The notes: generated by a model not told the origin, from the letters alone. Counted from the stretch's first letter, positions 32,088-42,657 are shown. The stretch: 64,000 nt of DNA from Bacillus sp. AFS015802 (GCF_002561455.1 NZ_NTUP01000068.1:25490-89489); one strand, 5' to 3'. A program made the numbers and translations.

Positions 32088-34268
32088 TCAGTTATTCTGT
32101 TCTCTTTCCTGCTGCATTCGTTCTTCTGCTTCTTCAGCATTCTCCACTTTCTTATTGACGGAAGTGGGGTCTTTCACTTCTTCTGCGCGCTTCTTCTTCA
32201 GTTCAAAGTACTTATCCATCACCCGTCTTGAGATGTACTTATTCACGTAGGGATCGGCCACGCCGCTTGCCTGGATGTGAGATGCCGGAACCACAGTGGC
32301 ATACGCTACCTCAGGATGATCGAAAGGCGCATATCCTATCAACGTGGTGTTGTAACTCAGTTCCCCGTCAATATACGTTTCGGCTGTTCCTGATTTACCC
32401 GCTGCATTATAAGGTGCGTCATGAAATAAGTAACCCGTTCCTTCAGGGTTATGGTAAACACGATAGAAACCTTTTTGCACATGTTCGATCTCTGCCTGGG
32501 AGGCATCGATCCGATTCAATACATTCGTCTGTTTCTCGAACAGGATCGGACCGAGACTCTCATTGTCGTTGGTTGGTTCACGTATTTCCTTCATGATATG
32601 AGGTTGCACACGATACCCATCATTGGCGATGGTGGAAACATATTGTGCGAGCTGCATGGTTGTATACGTATCGAATTGCCCGATTGCCAAATCCAGTAAG
32701 AAACCAGGCTCTGTCTTGGTTCCGGTAAGTCCTGAAGATTCACCTGGTAAGTCGATGCCTGTCGGGACCCCCAGCCCAAATTGAGCATAGTGATTTCTAA
32801 AGACATCGAAGGCTTCGGGATTATTCACGATCGGTTCATTCGGAACATACCTTCCTCCGGCAATCTTCAGGGCAACCTTCCACATGTAAGCATTGGAGGA
32901 TTTCTCCAGTGCATACAAATCGGTCATTGGGATCTGCTGGTATTTATTGAACCAGGATGTTTTCGGATTCGTCCCTTTGATTTTTAACGGTTCATCAATC
33001 AGGACCTCTCCCGGTGTTAATTTACCTGTCATATACCCCGTTAATACGGTTGCACCTTTTACCACTGAACCTACTTCATAGGAAGATGTAAAGGTTCCAA
33101 GGGCAGCATCCCGCATTTCGTACTTGCCCGTTTCAGGATTCTTGACATATTGTTTTCCCGCCATGGCCAGAATTTCCCCTGTATTAGGGTCGATCATGAC
33201 GACAAACGCTCGGTCAAGATTCGGGGATTCATTCCGATTGACGATCTGCTTACTTAATTCTTCCTCAATAATTTTTTCAATTTCGCGCTGAAGCTCCATG
33301 TCGATGGTAAGGACGATATCCTTGCCTCGCTGCCCTTGTTGGACAAGGACGGATTCCAGCACGCTGCCGCCTTTGGTCACGTTCTTGATTTGTTCCTTCT
33401 GTCCTTGAAGGACATCTTCATATTCCAGTTCTACATAGCTTTTCCCTACACGATCATTTCGATTGTAGTCCTGGGCCAGGTAGAAGTCCACCAGATTCTT
33501 CGGCAGTCCTTCCCTTGCAGAAGAAACATTCCCCAGAATTGTCCGCAATGTATCGTCGTATACGTACGAACGCTTCCAATCTGTCGTGGTGTTGACACCT
33601 GGCAGCTCGCTCAGATGTTCACTGACCTCAGCAAATTCTTTCGGCGTGACCCCTTCATTTTTTACAATTTGCGGATTGAGCGCATACCCACTGGAGAACT
33701 CACGGTAAATCGCAATGATTTCCAAGTCTTTTTCAGTGAGTGTCCCAAGCTCTTCCCCCGTAATCCGGTCCAGTCTCATTTGATAGACTTTTTTATTCAC
33801 ATCATCTTCCGACAGCTCTTCATTGTTTTGAAGCTTCTTGATTTCTTCATCAGAAACTTTTGAATCTGCTTTTTCCGGGTGCTTGATGATCCAATAATCC
33901 TTTTTATCCCTTTCTGTCACATCTTCTGGATCCTTTTCGATGTAGTCAGAAAGCCTGGATGCGACCTCGATCATTTCATCGATCTTCGTATTGTTCGCCC
34001 TGGTATACGTAATCGCATTTAACGGGACATTGTCGACGATCACATTTCCATAACGGTCATACATTTTCCCCCGAGGTACACCAGTATTGACTACGACATC
34101 CTCTGTTCTTTCTACTTCTTTCTTATAGCTCTCCCCGTTCACGATTTGAACAAGACCCAGCCTGAGAACAAGAAGAGAAAATAATAAGAACACAGCAAAA
34201 AACAGCAGATTCATCCTAACGGGAACATGCGTCTTTCTTTTTCTCTTATTTTTTTTCAAGTCTTCCAA
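32088..34268 (-). CDS. pbpA: Class B penicillin-binding protein 2A-type transpeptidase
   Basis: A 726-residue cell-wall transpeptidase. A basic N-terminus, one membrane helix (about 19-42), the dimerisation/pedestal region and the transpeptidase domain are seen. The active-site motifs are S401-V-V-K404, SSN at 457-459 and KSGTAE near 627. In B. subtilis PbpA helps maintain rod shape with PbpH. The start TTG at 34266-34268 sits close to GAGGAAGGG; a second TTG three codons on has better spacing. The C-terminal 40 residues are charged and probably disordered. Single gene at the conserved position between pstS and yqgE. Confidence 0.93.
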   Translation of the reverse strand: MEDLKKNKRKRKTHVPVRMNLLFFAVFLLFSLLVLRLGLVQIVNGESYKKEVERTEDVVVNTGVPRGKMYDRYGNVIVDNVPLNAITYTRANNTKIDEMIEVASRLSDYIEKDPEDVTERDKKDYWIIKHPEKADSKVSDEEIKKLQNNEELSEDDVNKKVYQMRLDRITGEELGTLTEKDLEIIAIYREFSSGYALNPQIVKNEGVTPKEFAEVSEHLSELPGVNTTTDWKRSYVYDDTLRTILGNVSSAREGLPKNLVDFYLAQDYNRNDRVGKSYVELEYEDVLQGQKEQIKNVTKGGSVLESVLVQQGQRGKDIVLTIDMELQREIEKIIEEELSKQIVNRNESPNLDRAFVVMIDPNTGEILAMAGKQYVKNPETGKYEMRDAALGTFTSSYEVGSVVKGATVLTGYMTGKLTPGEVLIDEPLKIKGTNPKTSWFNKYQQIPMTDLYALEKSSNAYMWKVALKIAGGRYVPNEPIVNNPEAFDVFRNHYAQFGLGVPTGIDLPGESSGLTGTKTEPGFLLDLAIGQFDTYTTMQLAQYVSTIANDGYRVQPHIMKEIREPTNDNESLGPILFEKQTNVLNRIDASQAEIEHVQKGFYRVYHNPEGTGYLFHDAPYNAAGKSGTAETYIDGELSYNTTLIGYAPFDHPEVAYATVVPASHIQASGVADPYVNKYISRRVMDKYFELKKKRAEEVKDPTSVNKKVENAEEAEERMQQEREQNN

Positions 34269-34381
34269 CCCTTCCTCTATGTAACAATTTCATTCTCTCT
34301 CTGATACCTGTTTTTTAAAGTAATCCTCTCAAGAATTCTCCTCCCCTTATTTTATAGAAATCCCCACGGATAATCTAGCCA

Positions 34382-34416
34382 TAAGTAAAGAGAGGAAATC
34401 TTTCCCTCTCTTTACT
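34382..34416 (-). terminator. Terminator after yqgE
   Basis: Stem GTAAAGAGAGG / CCTCTCTTTAC with an 8-nt loop, 10 bp beyond the stop codon; the T run is weak. Confidence 0.65.
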
Positions 34417-34425
34417 TCACCTTCC

Positions 34426-35640
34426 TTATAAAGGTAAAACGACCTTTCGTATAAACAAATAAATCAGCGTATGACCCGCTCCCAGAATCAATAGGAGGAT
34501 AGGGATGCTTTCTTCCTGATTAAAAAAGGTCACGGCTATGATGAATGCAAGAACGGACACGATTCTGCCCAGGTTCAAGAAGATTTCCCGTACAACAATG
34601 TACTCGATCCTCATTTCAGCCGCATTCCATCCCGTTCCGATCACATCATACGTCATTGAAATATAAGGGACCAACAGGATGGGATAGGCAATGGCTATGA
34701 CGCCTGCATAAAGCAATAATTTCGTATAAGTCACATCAAATACGATCAGGAATATGGCCAGGTAAAGAAGGATTCCACCGAGAAGGATGGCACGTTTTCT
34801 CAAGTTTTTCTTTATGACACGGGAAGCAATATAGTAACCGACAAAGGCAATCCCTGAGTTGATCAAGCCAAAGGTACCGATGGCAAATTCACTCCCCGTA
34901 CTGATGAAGACGAACACCGAAATGATAAAGATGAATGTCCCTTCCCTCAATCCCTGAAAAAAGTGGGCGTTTGTGATAAGCCGCCAGTTATGATTGTGCT
35001 TTCTTTCCTCCAGGATCCTCATGAACAGATACCGTCCGGAGGCAGGCCTCCTCTTAAGGAAGAAGCTCATGATCACAGCTATGGAAAACAGCAGGAGAGA
35101 GAGTCCGAATACAATGGTATAACCCTGGAAGGAGGCAAACCTTGAAATGATGAAGCCGGCGAGGATCGGTCCGATCATTCCACCGGCTGAAGTAAGAGTA
35201 CCAAGGAAACCATTGAAAAAATCCCTGGTTTCGGGTTCAGTAATTTCAAAGGTCAACACATTGAAAGCCAACCAGTAGAAACCATACCCTATTCCAAGTA
35301 ACGCTCCCAATACGACGAGGTACTCTTCCGCCGATTCTCCGAATGCGAGGACGGATATGTAAAAAAGGGCTAAAAAAATAACACCGAAGCGCAATACAAT
35401 CACCCGGTCCACTTTCTTTGCCCACCGCCCGGCCAATATGAATGTCAGTGGCTGAAAGATGACAACGGTTAAATTATAGATTCCCAAATCAATGAATTCA
35501 CCCGACTGCTTCCACAGGTAGATGTTCACAAAGGTGTTGGAGAGGGCAATACTCAACGAGTATAGACCTCCGATCAACAGGAGCAAAGTCAGATCTTTGG
35601 TTAAATCAATATCGCCTAATACCTTTTTAAAACTGCTCAT
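34426..35640 (-). CDS. yqgE: MFS transporter YqgE
   Basis: A 404-residue major facilitator protein with about 12 hydrophobic helices. A loop 2-3 motif AGRWAKKVDR and a central cytoplasmic loop RRPASGRYLFMRILEERKHNHN are visible. Position next to pbpA and sodA matches B. subtilis yqgE. The substrate is unknown. The start ATG follows AAAGGGGAG. Confidence 0.87.
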   Translation of the reverse strand: MSSFKKVLGDIDLTKDLTLLLLIGGLYSLSIALSNTFVNIYLWKQSGEFIDLGIYNLTVVIFQPLTFILAGRWAKKVDRVIVLRFGVIFLALFYISVLAFGESAEEYLVVLGALLGIGYGFYWLAFNVLTFEITEPETRDFFNGFLGTLTSAGGMIGPILAGFIISRFASFQGYTIVFGLSLLLFSIAVIMSFFLKRRPASGRYLFMRILEERKHNHNWRLITNAHFFQGLREGTFIFIISVFVFISTGSEFAIGTFGLINSGIAFVGYYIASRVIKKNLRKRAILLGGILLYLAIFLIVFDVTYTKLLLYAGVIAIAYPILLVPYISMTYDVIGTGWNAAEMRIEYIVVREIFLNLGRIVSVLAFIIAVTFFNQEESIPILLLILGAGHTLIYLFIRKVVLPL

Positions 35641-35698
35641 GTGTAAAACTCCCCTTTAACGTACCCCTATCTTTTGAAAAAGGGAAGGAACTTATACA

Positions 35699-35733
35699 AA
35701 AAAAAGAGAGGTTCTAAAAAAGAACCTCCCTCA
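35699..35733 (-). terminator. Terminator after sodA
   Basis: Stem GAGAGGTTCT / AGAACCTCCCTC with a 5-nt loop, then eight T on the minus strand. Confidence 0.85.
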
Positions 35734-35746
35734 CTGCAACGCTACT

Positions 35747-36355
35747 TTATTTAGCTGCTGAATAACGCTTTGCTACTTCATCCCAGTTTACAACGTTCCA
35801 GAATGAACTGATGTAATCAGGACGACGGTTTTGATAGTTAAGGTAGTAAGCATGCTCCCAAACGTCAAGACCTAAAACAGGCGTTTTACCTTCCATTAGA
35901 GGACTGTCCTGATTTGGTGTGCTAGTCACTTCAAGTTCACCGTTATTGACTACTAGCCAAGCCCAGCCTGAACCGAAACGTGTTGCCGCAGCATTTGCGA
36001 ATTCTTCTTTGAATGCGTCAAAGCTTCCGAATTTGGAAGAGATGGCATCAGCTAACTCTCCAGATGGAGCGCCTCCACCATTCGGAGATAATACCGTCCA
36101 GAATAGAGAGTGGTTAGCGTGACCGCCACCATTGTTGCGAACTGCCGTACGAGCACCTTCAGGAACAGCGTCTAAGTTAGAAACAAGGTCTTCAATGGAT
36201 TTGCTTAATAAATCGTCGTGTCCTTGAAGTGCATCATTTACTTTCGTCACATACGCGTTATGGTGTTTAGTGTGGTGGATGTTCATTGTTTCCTTGTCGA
36301 TATGAGGTTCTAATGCATCATATGCGTAAGGTAATTGCGGTAATTCGTAAGCCAT
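35747..36355 (-). CDS. sodA: Superoxide dismutase, Mn/Fe family
   Basis: A 202-residue cytoplasmic enzyme that converts superoxide to peroxide and oxygen. The metal ligands H27, H82, D164 and H168 (DVWEHAYY) are in place, and [11 protein letters not shown] together with the Bacillus pattern points to the manganese form. The start ATG follows GGGAGGA. Single gene with its own terminator. Confidence 0.96.
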   Translation of the reverse strand: MAYELPQLPYAYDALEPHIDKETMNIHHTKHHNAYVTKVNDALQGHDDLLSKSIEDLVSNLDAVPEGARTAVRNNGGGHANHSLFWTVLSPNGGGAPSGELADAISSKFGSFDAFKEEFANAAATRFGSGWAWLVVNNGELEVTSTPNQDSPLMEGKTPVLGLDVWEHAYYLNYQNRRPDYISSFWNVVNWDEVAKRYSAAK

Positions 36356-36542
36356 TATAAATTCCTCCCTATGTATAGTTTCCTGAATAGCTATATTCAG
36401 GCCGTTTCAGTATAAGATTACCAAAACTACTATATCTGTTCAAATATTTTGCCTTCAATCTCTCACTTTTTTCTTACAAGGATAAAATGCCCTATATTCC
36501 AGGGATTAATCACTGGAATGTAAAGACCTTCCGATTAACCGG

Positions 36543-37022
36543 TCAAATGACCAAGAAGAAATAGATGGCCATGACGATTTGGATGAAGCCTTTTGTGAAT
36601 ACGCTTGAGATGAATCCTATCACTGAACCTATCCCCACTTTGACGGCCGTCTTTAGTTTGGATCGATTTACGACCCATTCGCCTATGACAGCACCGAGGA
36701 AGGGACCGATGAGGATTCCCAGGACAGGGATGACGAATGGTCCAACGAGGAGTCCGATGGTGCTTCCCCATATACCAGCTTTCGTTCCCCCGAATTTTTT
36801 GACACCGATCAGGTTCGCCATGTAATCGGCACCGAACAATAGTGCCACAGAGAGGATCTGCACGGTCCAGAACAGCCAGTTAAAAGGCTCAAAGCTGAAA
36901 AACACACCATACAATATGAAGCTTCCCACTAAAAGAACGACACTTGGCAATATCGGATAAACGAGTCCCACAAATGATAAAATCATGAGTATGATTATGA
37001 TGCTCCAATAAACGATCTCCAC
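36543..37022 (-). CDS. yqgC: YqgC, DUF456 membrane protein
   Basis: A 159-residue protein with four or five hydrophobic helices rich in glycine: YPILPSVVLLVGS, ADYMANLIGVKKFGGTKAGIWGSTIGL and PVLGILIGPFLGAVIGE are the family core. The GTG start (37020-37022) follows GGGGAGGTG. DUF456 proteins have no known function. It ends about 180 bp before sodA. Confidence 0.88.
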   Translation of the reverse strand: MEIVYWSIIIILMILSFVGLVYPILPSVVLLVGSFILYGVFFSFEPFNWLFWTVQILSVALLFGADYMANLIGVKKFGGTKAGIWGSTIGLLVGPFVIPVLGILIGPFLGAVIGEWVVNRSKLKTAVKVGIGSVIGFISSVFTKGFIQIVMAIYFFLVI

Positions 37023-37047
37023 TTTTCAACACCTCCCCTTGAGTATA

Positions 37048-37087
37048 AAAAAAACTGACCCCTTTGACAAATATCAAAGAGGTCAGG
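37048..37087 (-). terminator. Terminator after the Na/Pi cotransporter gene
   Basis: Stem CTGACCCCTTTGA / TCAAAGAGGTCAG with a 6-nt loop and seven T on the minus strand. Confidence 0.88.
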
Positions 37088-37092
37088 ATGGC

Positions 37093-38721
37093 TTATTCTA
37101 CACCCAATACTGCTTCAGCAATATTGACTGCATGATCTCCAATACGTTCCAAGTTACTGATGATATCGACATATACGATACCTGCTTGACCGGAACACTT
37201 ACCTTCGTTCAGGCGCAGGATATGCTGTTTGCGCAGCTTACGTTCCATTTTATCGATCTGATCTTCTTTCTCAGCTACTTCACGTGCGATTTCAGTGTCG
37301 TTCAGGTCTAACGATTTAATCGCCTTCTCCACTGTTTCGATTGTCAGATTGAACATGACTTCAAGATCGGCCATGGCATCATCGGTGATTTTCACTTTGT
37401 TGGCTTGTTGGTATTCAATCAATTCAACAATGTTCTCAAAGTGATCTCCCACCCGTTCAATGTCCCTAACCGTATCCATCAGGATCGAATGTCGCTCGGA
37501 TTCAGATTCTGAAAGGGACGCAGATGATAAATCAACAAGATAGTTCGTGATTTTCTTATCCAGGTTGTTGATGGCACCTTCAATTTGATAAGCTGCCTCT
37601 GCATTTTTGGAGCTCTTTGTCTTCAGGAACTCATTCGTTTCCTCTAATCCTTTCACAGCGAAAGTCCCCATACGGAGAACCTCTTCTTTTGCCTGACCCA
37701 ATGCAATCGATGGTGATTGTTCGATAAACACAGGATCTAGATGCTTGGAATTATAATCAACAAGAGTGTCCTGTCCAGGAATTAATTTGGTTACAATCAA
37801 CGCCAATATGGCGATGAATGGAAATTGAATGATCGTATTCGTCACATTGAACGTTCCATGAGCGAATGCAATCGTCATTGGTTCATTTAGATTAAATGTA
37901 GATTGTAGAAAGACTACAAACTTTGTGAAAAACGGCAATATGATTAAGAATATTGTTGTTCCGATTAAGTTAAATAGGACATGGACCGCCGCTGCACGTC
38001 TGGCCGCTACTGATGCACCCAGTGCCGCAAGCACCGCCGTAATGGTTGTACCGATGTTGTCCCCGAATAAGATAGGTAATCCAGCCTGTAGATCAACCAG
38101 ATTGGAACTATACAGCTCCTGCAGGATACCGATCGTTGCGGAAGAACTTTGAACGATGACCGTGAACAATGTTCCGACGACTACGCCAAGGATCGGATTA
38201 TCACTCATACTTACGGTTAAATCGTGGAATGCCTCAAGAGATCGTAAAGGCTTCATTCCTCCACCCATCAGTTCCAGTCCATAGAATAAGGCACCAAACC
38301 CAAAGATCATCTGCCCAACGTTATGGACTTTTTTATTCTTGAAGAAGAATAACATGATCGTACCGACAGCGATGATCGGAAGTGCATACTCTCCAATATC
38401 CACACCAATGATGAAGGCTGTTACCGTCGTACCGATATTGGCACCCATGATGACCCCGATTGCCTGCCTGAGGGTCATGAAACCTGCACTTACCAGTCCG
38501 ACGACGATGACCGTCGTACCACTACTCGACTGGATCAGGACCGTAACAAAGATACCTGCCAGTACACCCATGAATGGGTTGGTCGTGAACTTGTCCAGAA
38601 TTTCTTTCAGGCGTTCACCCGCAGACTTCTGAAGTCCATCCCCCATATACTTTATCCCAAAGAGGAAAATACCAAGTCCTCCAAAGAACTGAAACAACAT
38701 TTCTTGCCAATTTAATTCCAT
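37093..38721 (-). CDS. Na/Pi cotransporter family protein with PhoU domain
   Basis: A 542-residue phosphate carrier. The two inverted halves each contain the QSSS motif (LIQSSSGTTV and IVQSSSATIG) that forms the transport core, followed by GANIGTT and GDNIGTT. Residues from about 345 to the end form a PhoU-like helical domain (DTVRDIERVGDHFENI, DIISNLERIGDHAVNI). It would take up phosphate with sodium, in addition to the pst system 6 kb away. The start ATG at 38719-38721 follows GTAGGGG; the longer frame begins inside untranslated sequence. Confidence 0.93.
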   Translation of the reverse strand: MELNWQEMLFQFFGGLGIFLFGIKYMGDGLQKSAGERLKEILDKFTTNPFMGVLAGIFVTVLIQSSSGTTVIVVGLVSAGFMTLRQAIGVIMGANIGTTVTAFIIGVDIGEYALPIIAVGTIMLFFFKNKKVHNVGQMIFGFGALFYGLELMGGGMKPLRSLEAFHDLTVSMSDNPILGVVVGTLFTVIVQSSSATIGILQELYSSNLVDLQAGLPILFGDNIGTTITAVLAALGASVAARRAAAVHVLFNLIGTTIFLIILPFFTKFVVFLQSTFNLNEPMTIAFAHGTFNVTNTIIQFPFIAILALIVTKLIPGQDTLVDYNSKHLDPVFIEQSPSIALGQAKEEVLRMGTFAVKGLEETNEFLKTKSSKNAEAAYQIEGAINNLDKKITNYLVDLSSASLSESESERHSILMDTVRDIERVGDHFENIVELIEYQQANKVKITDDAMADLEVMFNLTIETVEKAIKSLDLNDTEIAREVAEKEDQIDKMERKLRKQHILRLNEGKCSGQAGIVYVDIISNLERIGDHAVNIAEAVLGVE

Positions 38722-38971
38722 CTTTTCAACCCCTACATATATTTTCGACATTTAACAACAAAAACCCCATATCATTTTTAATATATAATGAAGCATACGT
38801 AAATACTTTTTACCCCAAATTTACAATAGGTTAATAAAAGTCGACTTTTATTGCAAAGATGTTACAATCGATATTAATTATAATTAACAATAAAATTCAA
38901 GATCCAGCCTTGATGAAGCGATTAGACAAGCATAAAATAGATAGGGCATGCACGAAAGGAGAAAAATTCAT

Positions 38972-39745
38972 ATGAATGTATTTCAGCAATTGTATAAAAG
39001 TATCTATTCCCCAAAGGATATTGCAAAATTCCGTTTCCAGGGTATCGGTAAGACGATTCGTTTCATATTTCTACTGGCACTTATTTCTATATTACCCGTT
39101 GCCGTACAGTTTGTTTCGTTCACTACCGGTGCACTTGATACGCTAAGGGATTCTGTCGTAACGGAACTGCCATCCTTTTCAATAGAAGACGGAACCTTGT
39201 CTACCGGTCAGTCAAAACCCCTTAAAATCGAAAAGGAAAATATGGCCATCATCCTTGATGACACCGGTCAAATGAAGGAAGGAACACTTGACAAGAATCA
39301 AAACACGATTGCCTTCCTTCAGGAAGAATTCGTGGTCATTAATCAAGGCAACGTTCAATCTTCTTCCTACTCATTGTTTGGCGATACAGTTTTGACGAAG
39401 GACGGTTTACTCAACATAGTCGATACCCTCATCGATTTAAGATGGATACTGATCCCCGTTGCCTTGTTCATTCTTTATCTGTTCACCTCCGCGATGACGT
39501 TTTTGAAAATAACCATTTTTGCATTGATCGGTATGATGCTCGCAAATATCCTGAAGCGAAATGTACAATACCGTCAAAGCTTTCGGATCACGGCCTATTC
39601 AGCCACTGTTTCCACCTTATTTTTTACCCTAATGGAATTATTGCAAACAACGATTCCGGCCGCTCCCTTATTGGACTGGTTCGTCATCACGCTGATCCTT
39701 TATTTAGTGGTGAAAGAAATCCCCAAAAGGAAAATAAGACCATAA
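38972..39745 (+). CDS. yqgB: DUF1189 membrane protein (YqgB-like)
   Basis: A 257-residue protein with an N-terminal helix (about 25-48), an extracellular domain (50-155) and three or four helices in the C-terminal third. The N-terminus MNVFQQLYKSIYSPKDIAKFRFQGIGKTI is typical of DUF1189. The start ATG at 38972 follows AAAGGAGA. Position near yqgC and yqfZ matches B. subtilis yqgB. Function unknown. Confidence 0.8.
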   Translation: MNVFQQLYKSIYSPKDIAKFRFQGIGKTIRFIFLLALISILPVAVQFVSFTTGALDTLRDSVVTELPSFSIEDGTLSTGQSKPLKIEKENMAIILDDTGQMKEGTLDKNQNTIAFLQEEFVVINQGNVQSSSYSLFGDTVLTKDGLLNIVDTLIDLRWILIPVALFILYLFTSAMTFLKITIFALIGMMLANILKRNVQYRQSFRITAYSATVSTLFFTLMELLQTTIPAAPLLDWFVITLILYLVVKEIPKRKIRP

Positions 39746-39746
39746 A

Positions 39747-39778
39747 TGAAGAAGGTCCTCGACGGGGACCTTCTTCAT
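39747..39778. terminator. Bidirectional terminator between yqgB and the MFS gene
   Basis: Stem ATGAAGAAGGTCC / GGACCTTCTTCAT with a 5-nt loop. The two genes converge here. Confidence 0.8.
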
Positions 39779-40963
39779 TCATCCTCTATTCGATTTCAGG
39801 ACAGAACCACCTTTTATCCGTAAAGCAAGGAATGTAAACAGAAGGATATTGATCAATGAAAAACCAAACACAATCTCATACATCTGTGTCTGATCCTGCT
39901 TCCATACACCAAAGGCAATCGGACCGAGAGCCACACCGGCGAACCTCACCGCTCCATAAAGACCGACGACCAGCCCCCTTTCTTGTCCGGATACGCTTCC
40001 TGTTATGAAGGTATTGATGACAGGCAGCATCAAACCTAATCCCCCGAAGCTTACAGTGAGGAAAAACATCAGAGAACCCAAAGAAGAAAAAAAGATCAAA
40101 AAGCCCAATGGAATGGCCATCGTAACGAGTCCGCACTTCATATAGGTCCACCCCGCCTCCTCATCCGTTTTGAGCCTTTTCCCACACCAATAAGAACAGA
40201 TCGTCATCGCCCCAAGGGGAAATAGAAAAGAAAATCCCTTAAAAAAACCATCAATATGAAAAGTATTTTCAATATGGTAGGAAAGATAGAAGAGAATGCC
40301 GAATAATAAAAATAAGCCTGTTCCCCCTATTATATAGAGAGGGAATAACAGTGCCCCCTTTGATTTATAAATTGACGTGACCATTTGTAAATCGACTTTA
40401 TGACCAACCGCTTTAGAGTCCACCGTTTTTCTTAAACCGACCAGGATTACTAAAGATAAAACCGGGAAGACCCAAAAGGACTGATTCCATAGAACAAGTT
40501 GTGCAAGAGTGGCACCGACCAGCGGGGCAGCCACCTTCCCCACACCATTGAACACCTCCAATGAACCGAGCATCCTTGACCGCTCCTGCCCTTGATACAG
40601 ATCACCGATCAAGGCCATGGCGAGAGGCGTCGTCCCTGCTGCTCCCACACCCTGTAATCCCCTGCCGAGCATAAAGAGACGGATCGCATCTCCGCTGAAG
40701 ATACAGAAAACACTTCCAAGAATCATGATCCATAACGAAATGCTGATGATCCGTTTCCGTCCATATCGGTCGGACAACATACCCGTAAAAGGGATGACCA
40801 TTGCTGCGGGTATCGTGAAAGAACTTAAAATAAAGCCTGACCATCTGCCGTTCAACTGTAAATCTGCTTCGATGCTTGGAAGAATGGGAATGAGCATAGA
40901 ATTCCCGAGTACCATCAATATGGGCAGTAAACCAATCACAAATGGGAGAAGTTTATCTCTCAA
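39779..40963 (-). CDS. MFS drug-resistance-type transporter
   Basis: A 394-residue major facilitator protein with 12 hydrophobic helices. Motif A is GMLSDRYGRKRII, motif B-like R is in GRGLQGVGAAG and motif C-like glycines are in NGVGKVAAPLVGA, which suggests a proton-driven multidrug exporter of the DHA1 type. The TTG start (40961-40963) follows AAGGAGTGA. The region between yqgB and yqfZ carries no such gene in B. subtilis, as far as I recall. Confidence 0.87.
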   Translation of the reverse strand: MRDKLLPFVIGLLPILMVLGNSMLIPILPSIEADLQLNGRWSGFILSSFTIPAAMVIPFTGMLSDRYGRKRIISISLWIMILGSVFCIFSGDAIRLFMLGRGLQGVGAAGTTPLAMALIGDLYQGQERSRMLGSLEVFNGVGKVAAPLVGATLAQLVLWNQSFWVFPVLSLVILVGLRKTVDSKAVGHKVDLQMVTSIYKSKGALLFPLYIIGGTGLFLLFGILFYLSYHIENTFHIDGFFKGFSFLFPLGAMTICSYWCGKRLKTDEEAGWTYMKCGLVTMAIPLGFLIFFSSLGSLMFFLTVSFGGLGLMLPVINTFITGSVSGQERGLVVGLYGAVRFAGVALGPIAFGVWKQDQTQMYEIVFGFSLINILLFTFLALRIKGGSVLKSNRG

Positions 40964-41021
40964 GTCCCATCACTCCTTCATTGATCCATTCATACATCAA
41001 ACCAATCGGGAGGAAAGATAG

Positions 41022-41387
41022 ATGAAAAGAATGGCGCTTTTCTTTGGTATTATCATTCTTCTTTACAGTGTTTATTATGATTTGAATAAGGGGACATTAA
41101 AGCTGCTGTATAAAGAATCCATCGTCGCCACTGTCAAACCCCAGGTCAATCAGCTCCCACCGGAGACAAGCAGGGGTGCTGAGAGTGATCAGGCTGCTTC
41201 TTCCATCCCTTATGTTGAAATGGAAATCAAGCCTGGGGATACAGTGCTGAGCCTCACAGAAGACCTCCTTGACGGCTCCATACCCGTTTCCATCGACAAA
41301 GTGATTAATGACTTTGAGGAATTAAACGATGTAGCACCCGCCAAAATCCAAATAGGGAAAACCTACAAGATACCGAATTATCAATGA
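41022..41387 (+). CDS. yqfZ: YqfZ-type LysM-like membrane-anchored protein
   Basis: A 121-residue protein with an N-terminal signal anchor (about 5-20), a proline- and serine-rich linker, and a LysM-like domain: IKPGDTVLSLTEDLLDG ... VINDFEELNDVAPAKIQIGKTYKIP. It would sit on the outside of the membrane and touch the wall. The start ATG follows GGGAGGA. It lies directly before ispG as in B. subtilis. Confidence 0.85.
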   Translation: MKRMALFFGIIILLYSVYYDLNKGTLKLLYKESIVATVKPQVNQLPPETSRGAESDQAASSIPYVEMEIKPGDTVLSLTEDLLDGSIPVSIDKVINDFEELNDVAPAKIQIGKTYKIPNYQ

Positions 41388-41501
41388 TCCCGCCATTCCA
41401 TAAACACCTATTTCTTGTCATTTCACCTAAAACACTGTTACAATAGCTTCGTATTACTTATAATTAGAGTTTGAGAACCTTTTTAAAGGAGCGAATTACA
41501 C

Positions 41502-42617
41502 TTGAGTGAAATTATACATCGTTCAAAAACACGTCCTGTCAAAGTAGGAAATTTAACTATCGGTGGTAATAACGAAGTGGTCATCCAAAGTATGACCACA
41601 ACCAAAACACATGATGTCGAAGCAACGGTGAAAGAAATCCACCGTCTAGAGGAAGCCGGATGTCAGGTAGTAAGGGTGGCCTGTCCGGATGAACGTGCGG
41701 CGGATGCCATTGCTGAAATAAAAAAACAAATCAATATCCCACTTGTTGTCGATATACATTTTGACTATAAACTGGCCTTGAAAGCCATTGAAGGCGGAGC
41801 AGACAAAATCCGCATTAACCCGGGAAATATCGGTCGCCGTGAAAAAGTCGAAGCTGTTGTCAAAGCAGCCAAGGAAAAAGGCATCCCGATTCGTATCGGA
41901 GTGAATGCCGGCAGCCTGGAACGAAAAATCCTTGAAAAGTATGGTTATCCAACTGCTGATGGAATGGTCGAAAGCGCCCTTCATCACATCAAGATCCTTG
42001 AGGACCTTGATTTTCATGACATCATCGTATCCATGAAGGCTTCCGATGTGAATTTAGCCATCGAGGCATACACGAAAGCGGCGAAAGCATTCGATTACCC
42101 GCTTCATCTCGGGATCACCGAATCGGGCACGCTTTTTGCCGGAACCGTAAAGAGTGCAGCGGGCCTTGGTGCAATACTCAGTCTCGGTATCGGTAATACG
42201 GTCCGTATCTCATTGAGCGCCGACCCTGTCGAAGAAGTGAAAGTGGCCAGGGAATTATTAAAGTCATTTGGATTGGCGGCGAACGCAGCCACCCTGATTT
42301 CATGCCCAACCTGCGGCCGGATTGAAATCGATTTGATTTCAATCGCAAACGAAGTGGAAGAATACATTTCTACCATCAAAGCACCGATCAAGGTAGCAGT
42401 CCTTGGGTGTGCAGTAAATGGACCAGGGGAAGCCAGAGAAGCGGACATCGGCATTGCCGGAGCACGCGGGGAAGGACTTCTATTCCGCAAAGGGAAAACG
42501 GTCCGGAAAGTACCTGAGGAGACGATGGTAGAAGAATTAAAGAAAGAAATCGACAAGATTGCGGAAGAATACTTCGCAAAGCAGGAAGCGGAAAAGAAAG
42601 AACAGGAACAAGTCTAA
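41502..42617 (+). CDS. ispG: 4-hydroxy-3-methylbut-2-enyl diphosphate synthase (IspG)
   Basis: A 371-residue iron-sulfur enzyme that makes HMBPP in the MEP isoprenoid pathway. The TIM-barrel half carries [16 protein letters not shown] and DIHFDY; the C-terminal cluster ligands are in SCPTCGR and [11 protein letters not shown]. The start is TTG at 41502 after AAAGGAG. IspH, the next enzyme, is at 51351 in the same orientation. Confidence 0.96.
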   Translation: MSEIIHRSKTRPVKVGNLTIGGNNEVVIQSMTTTKTHDVEATVKEIHRLEEAGCQVVRVACPDERAADAIAEIKKQINIPLVVDIHFDYKLALKAIEGGADKIRINPGNIGRREKVEAVVKAAKEKGIPIRIGVNAGSLERKILEKYGYPTADGMVESALHHIKILEDLDFHDIIVSMKASDVNLAIEAYTKAAKAFDYPLHLGITESGTLFAGTVKSAAGLGAILSLGIGNTVRISLSADPVEEVKVARELLKSFGLAANAATLISCPTCGRIEIDLISIANEVEEYISTIKAPIKVAVLGCAVNGPGEAREADIGIAGARGEGLLFRKGKTVRKVPEETMVEELKKEIDKIAEEYFAKQEAEKKEQEQV

Positions 42618-42624
42618 TACAACG

Positions 42625-42657
42625 GAAAGAGGACTGATCAGAGATCAGTCCTCTTTC
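42625..42657 (+). terminator. Terminator after ispG
   Basis: Stem AAAGAGGACTGATC / GATCAGTCCTCTTT with a 3-nt loop and T-rich tail. Confidence 0.88.

Noticed and set aside
33336..33863. Plus-strand open frame of 175 codons inside pbpA
   Set aside because: It is antisense to a well conserved gene, has no binding site and no recognised motif.
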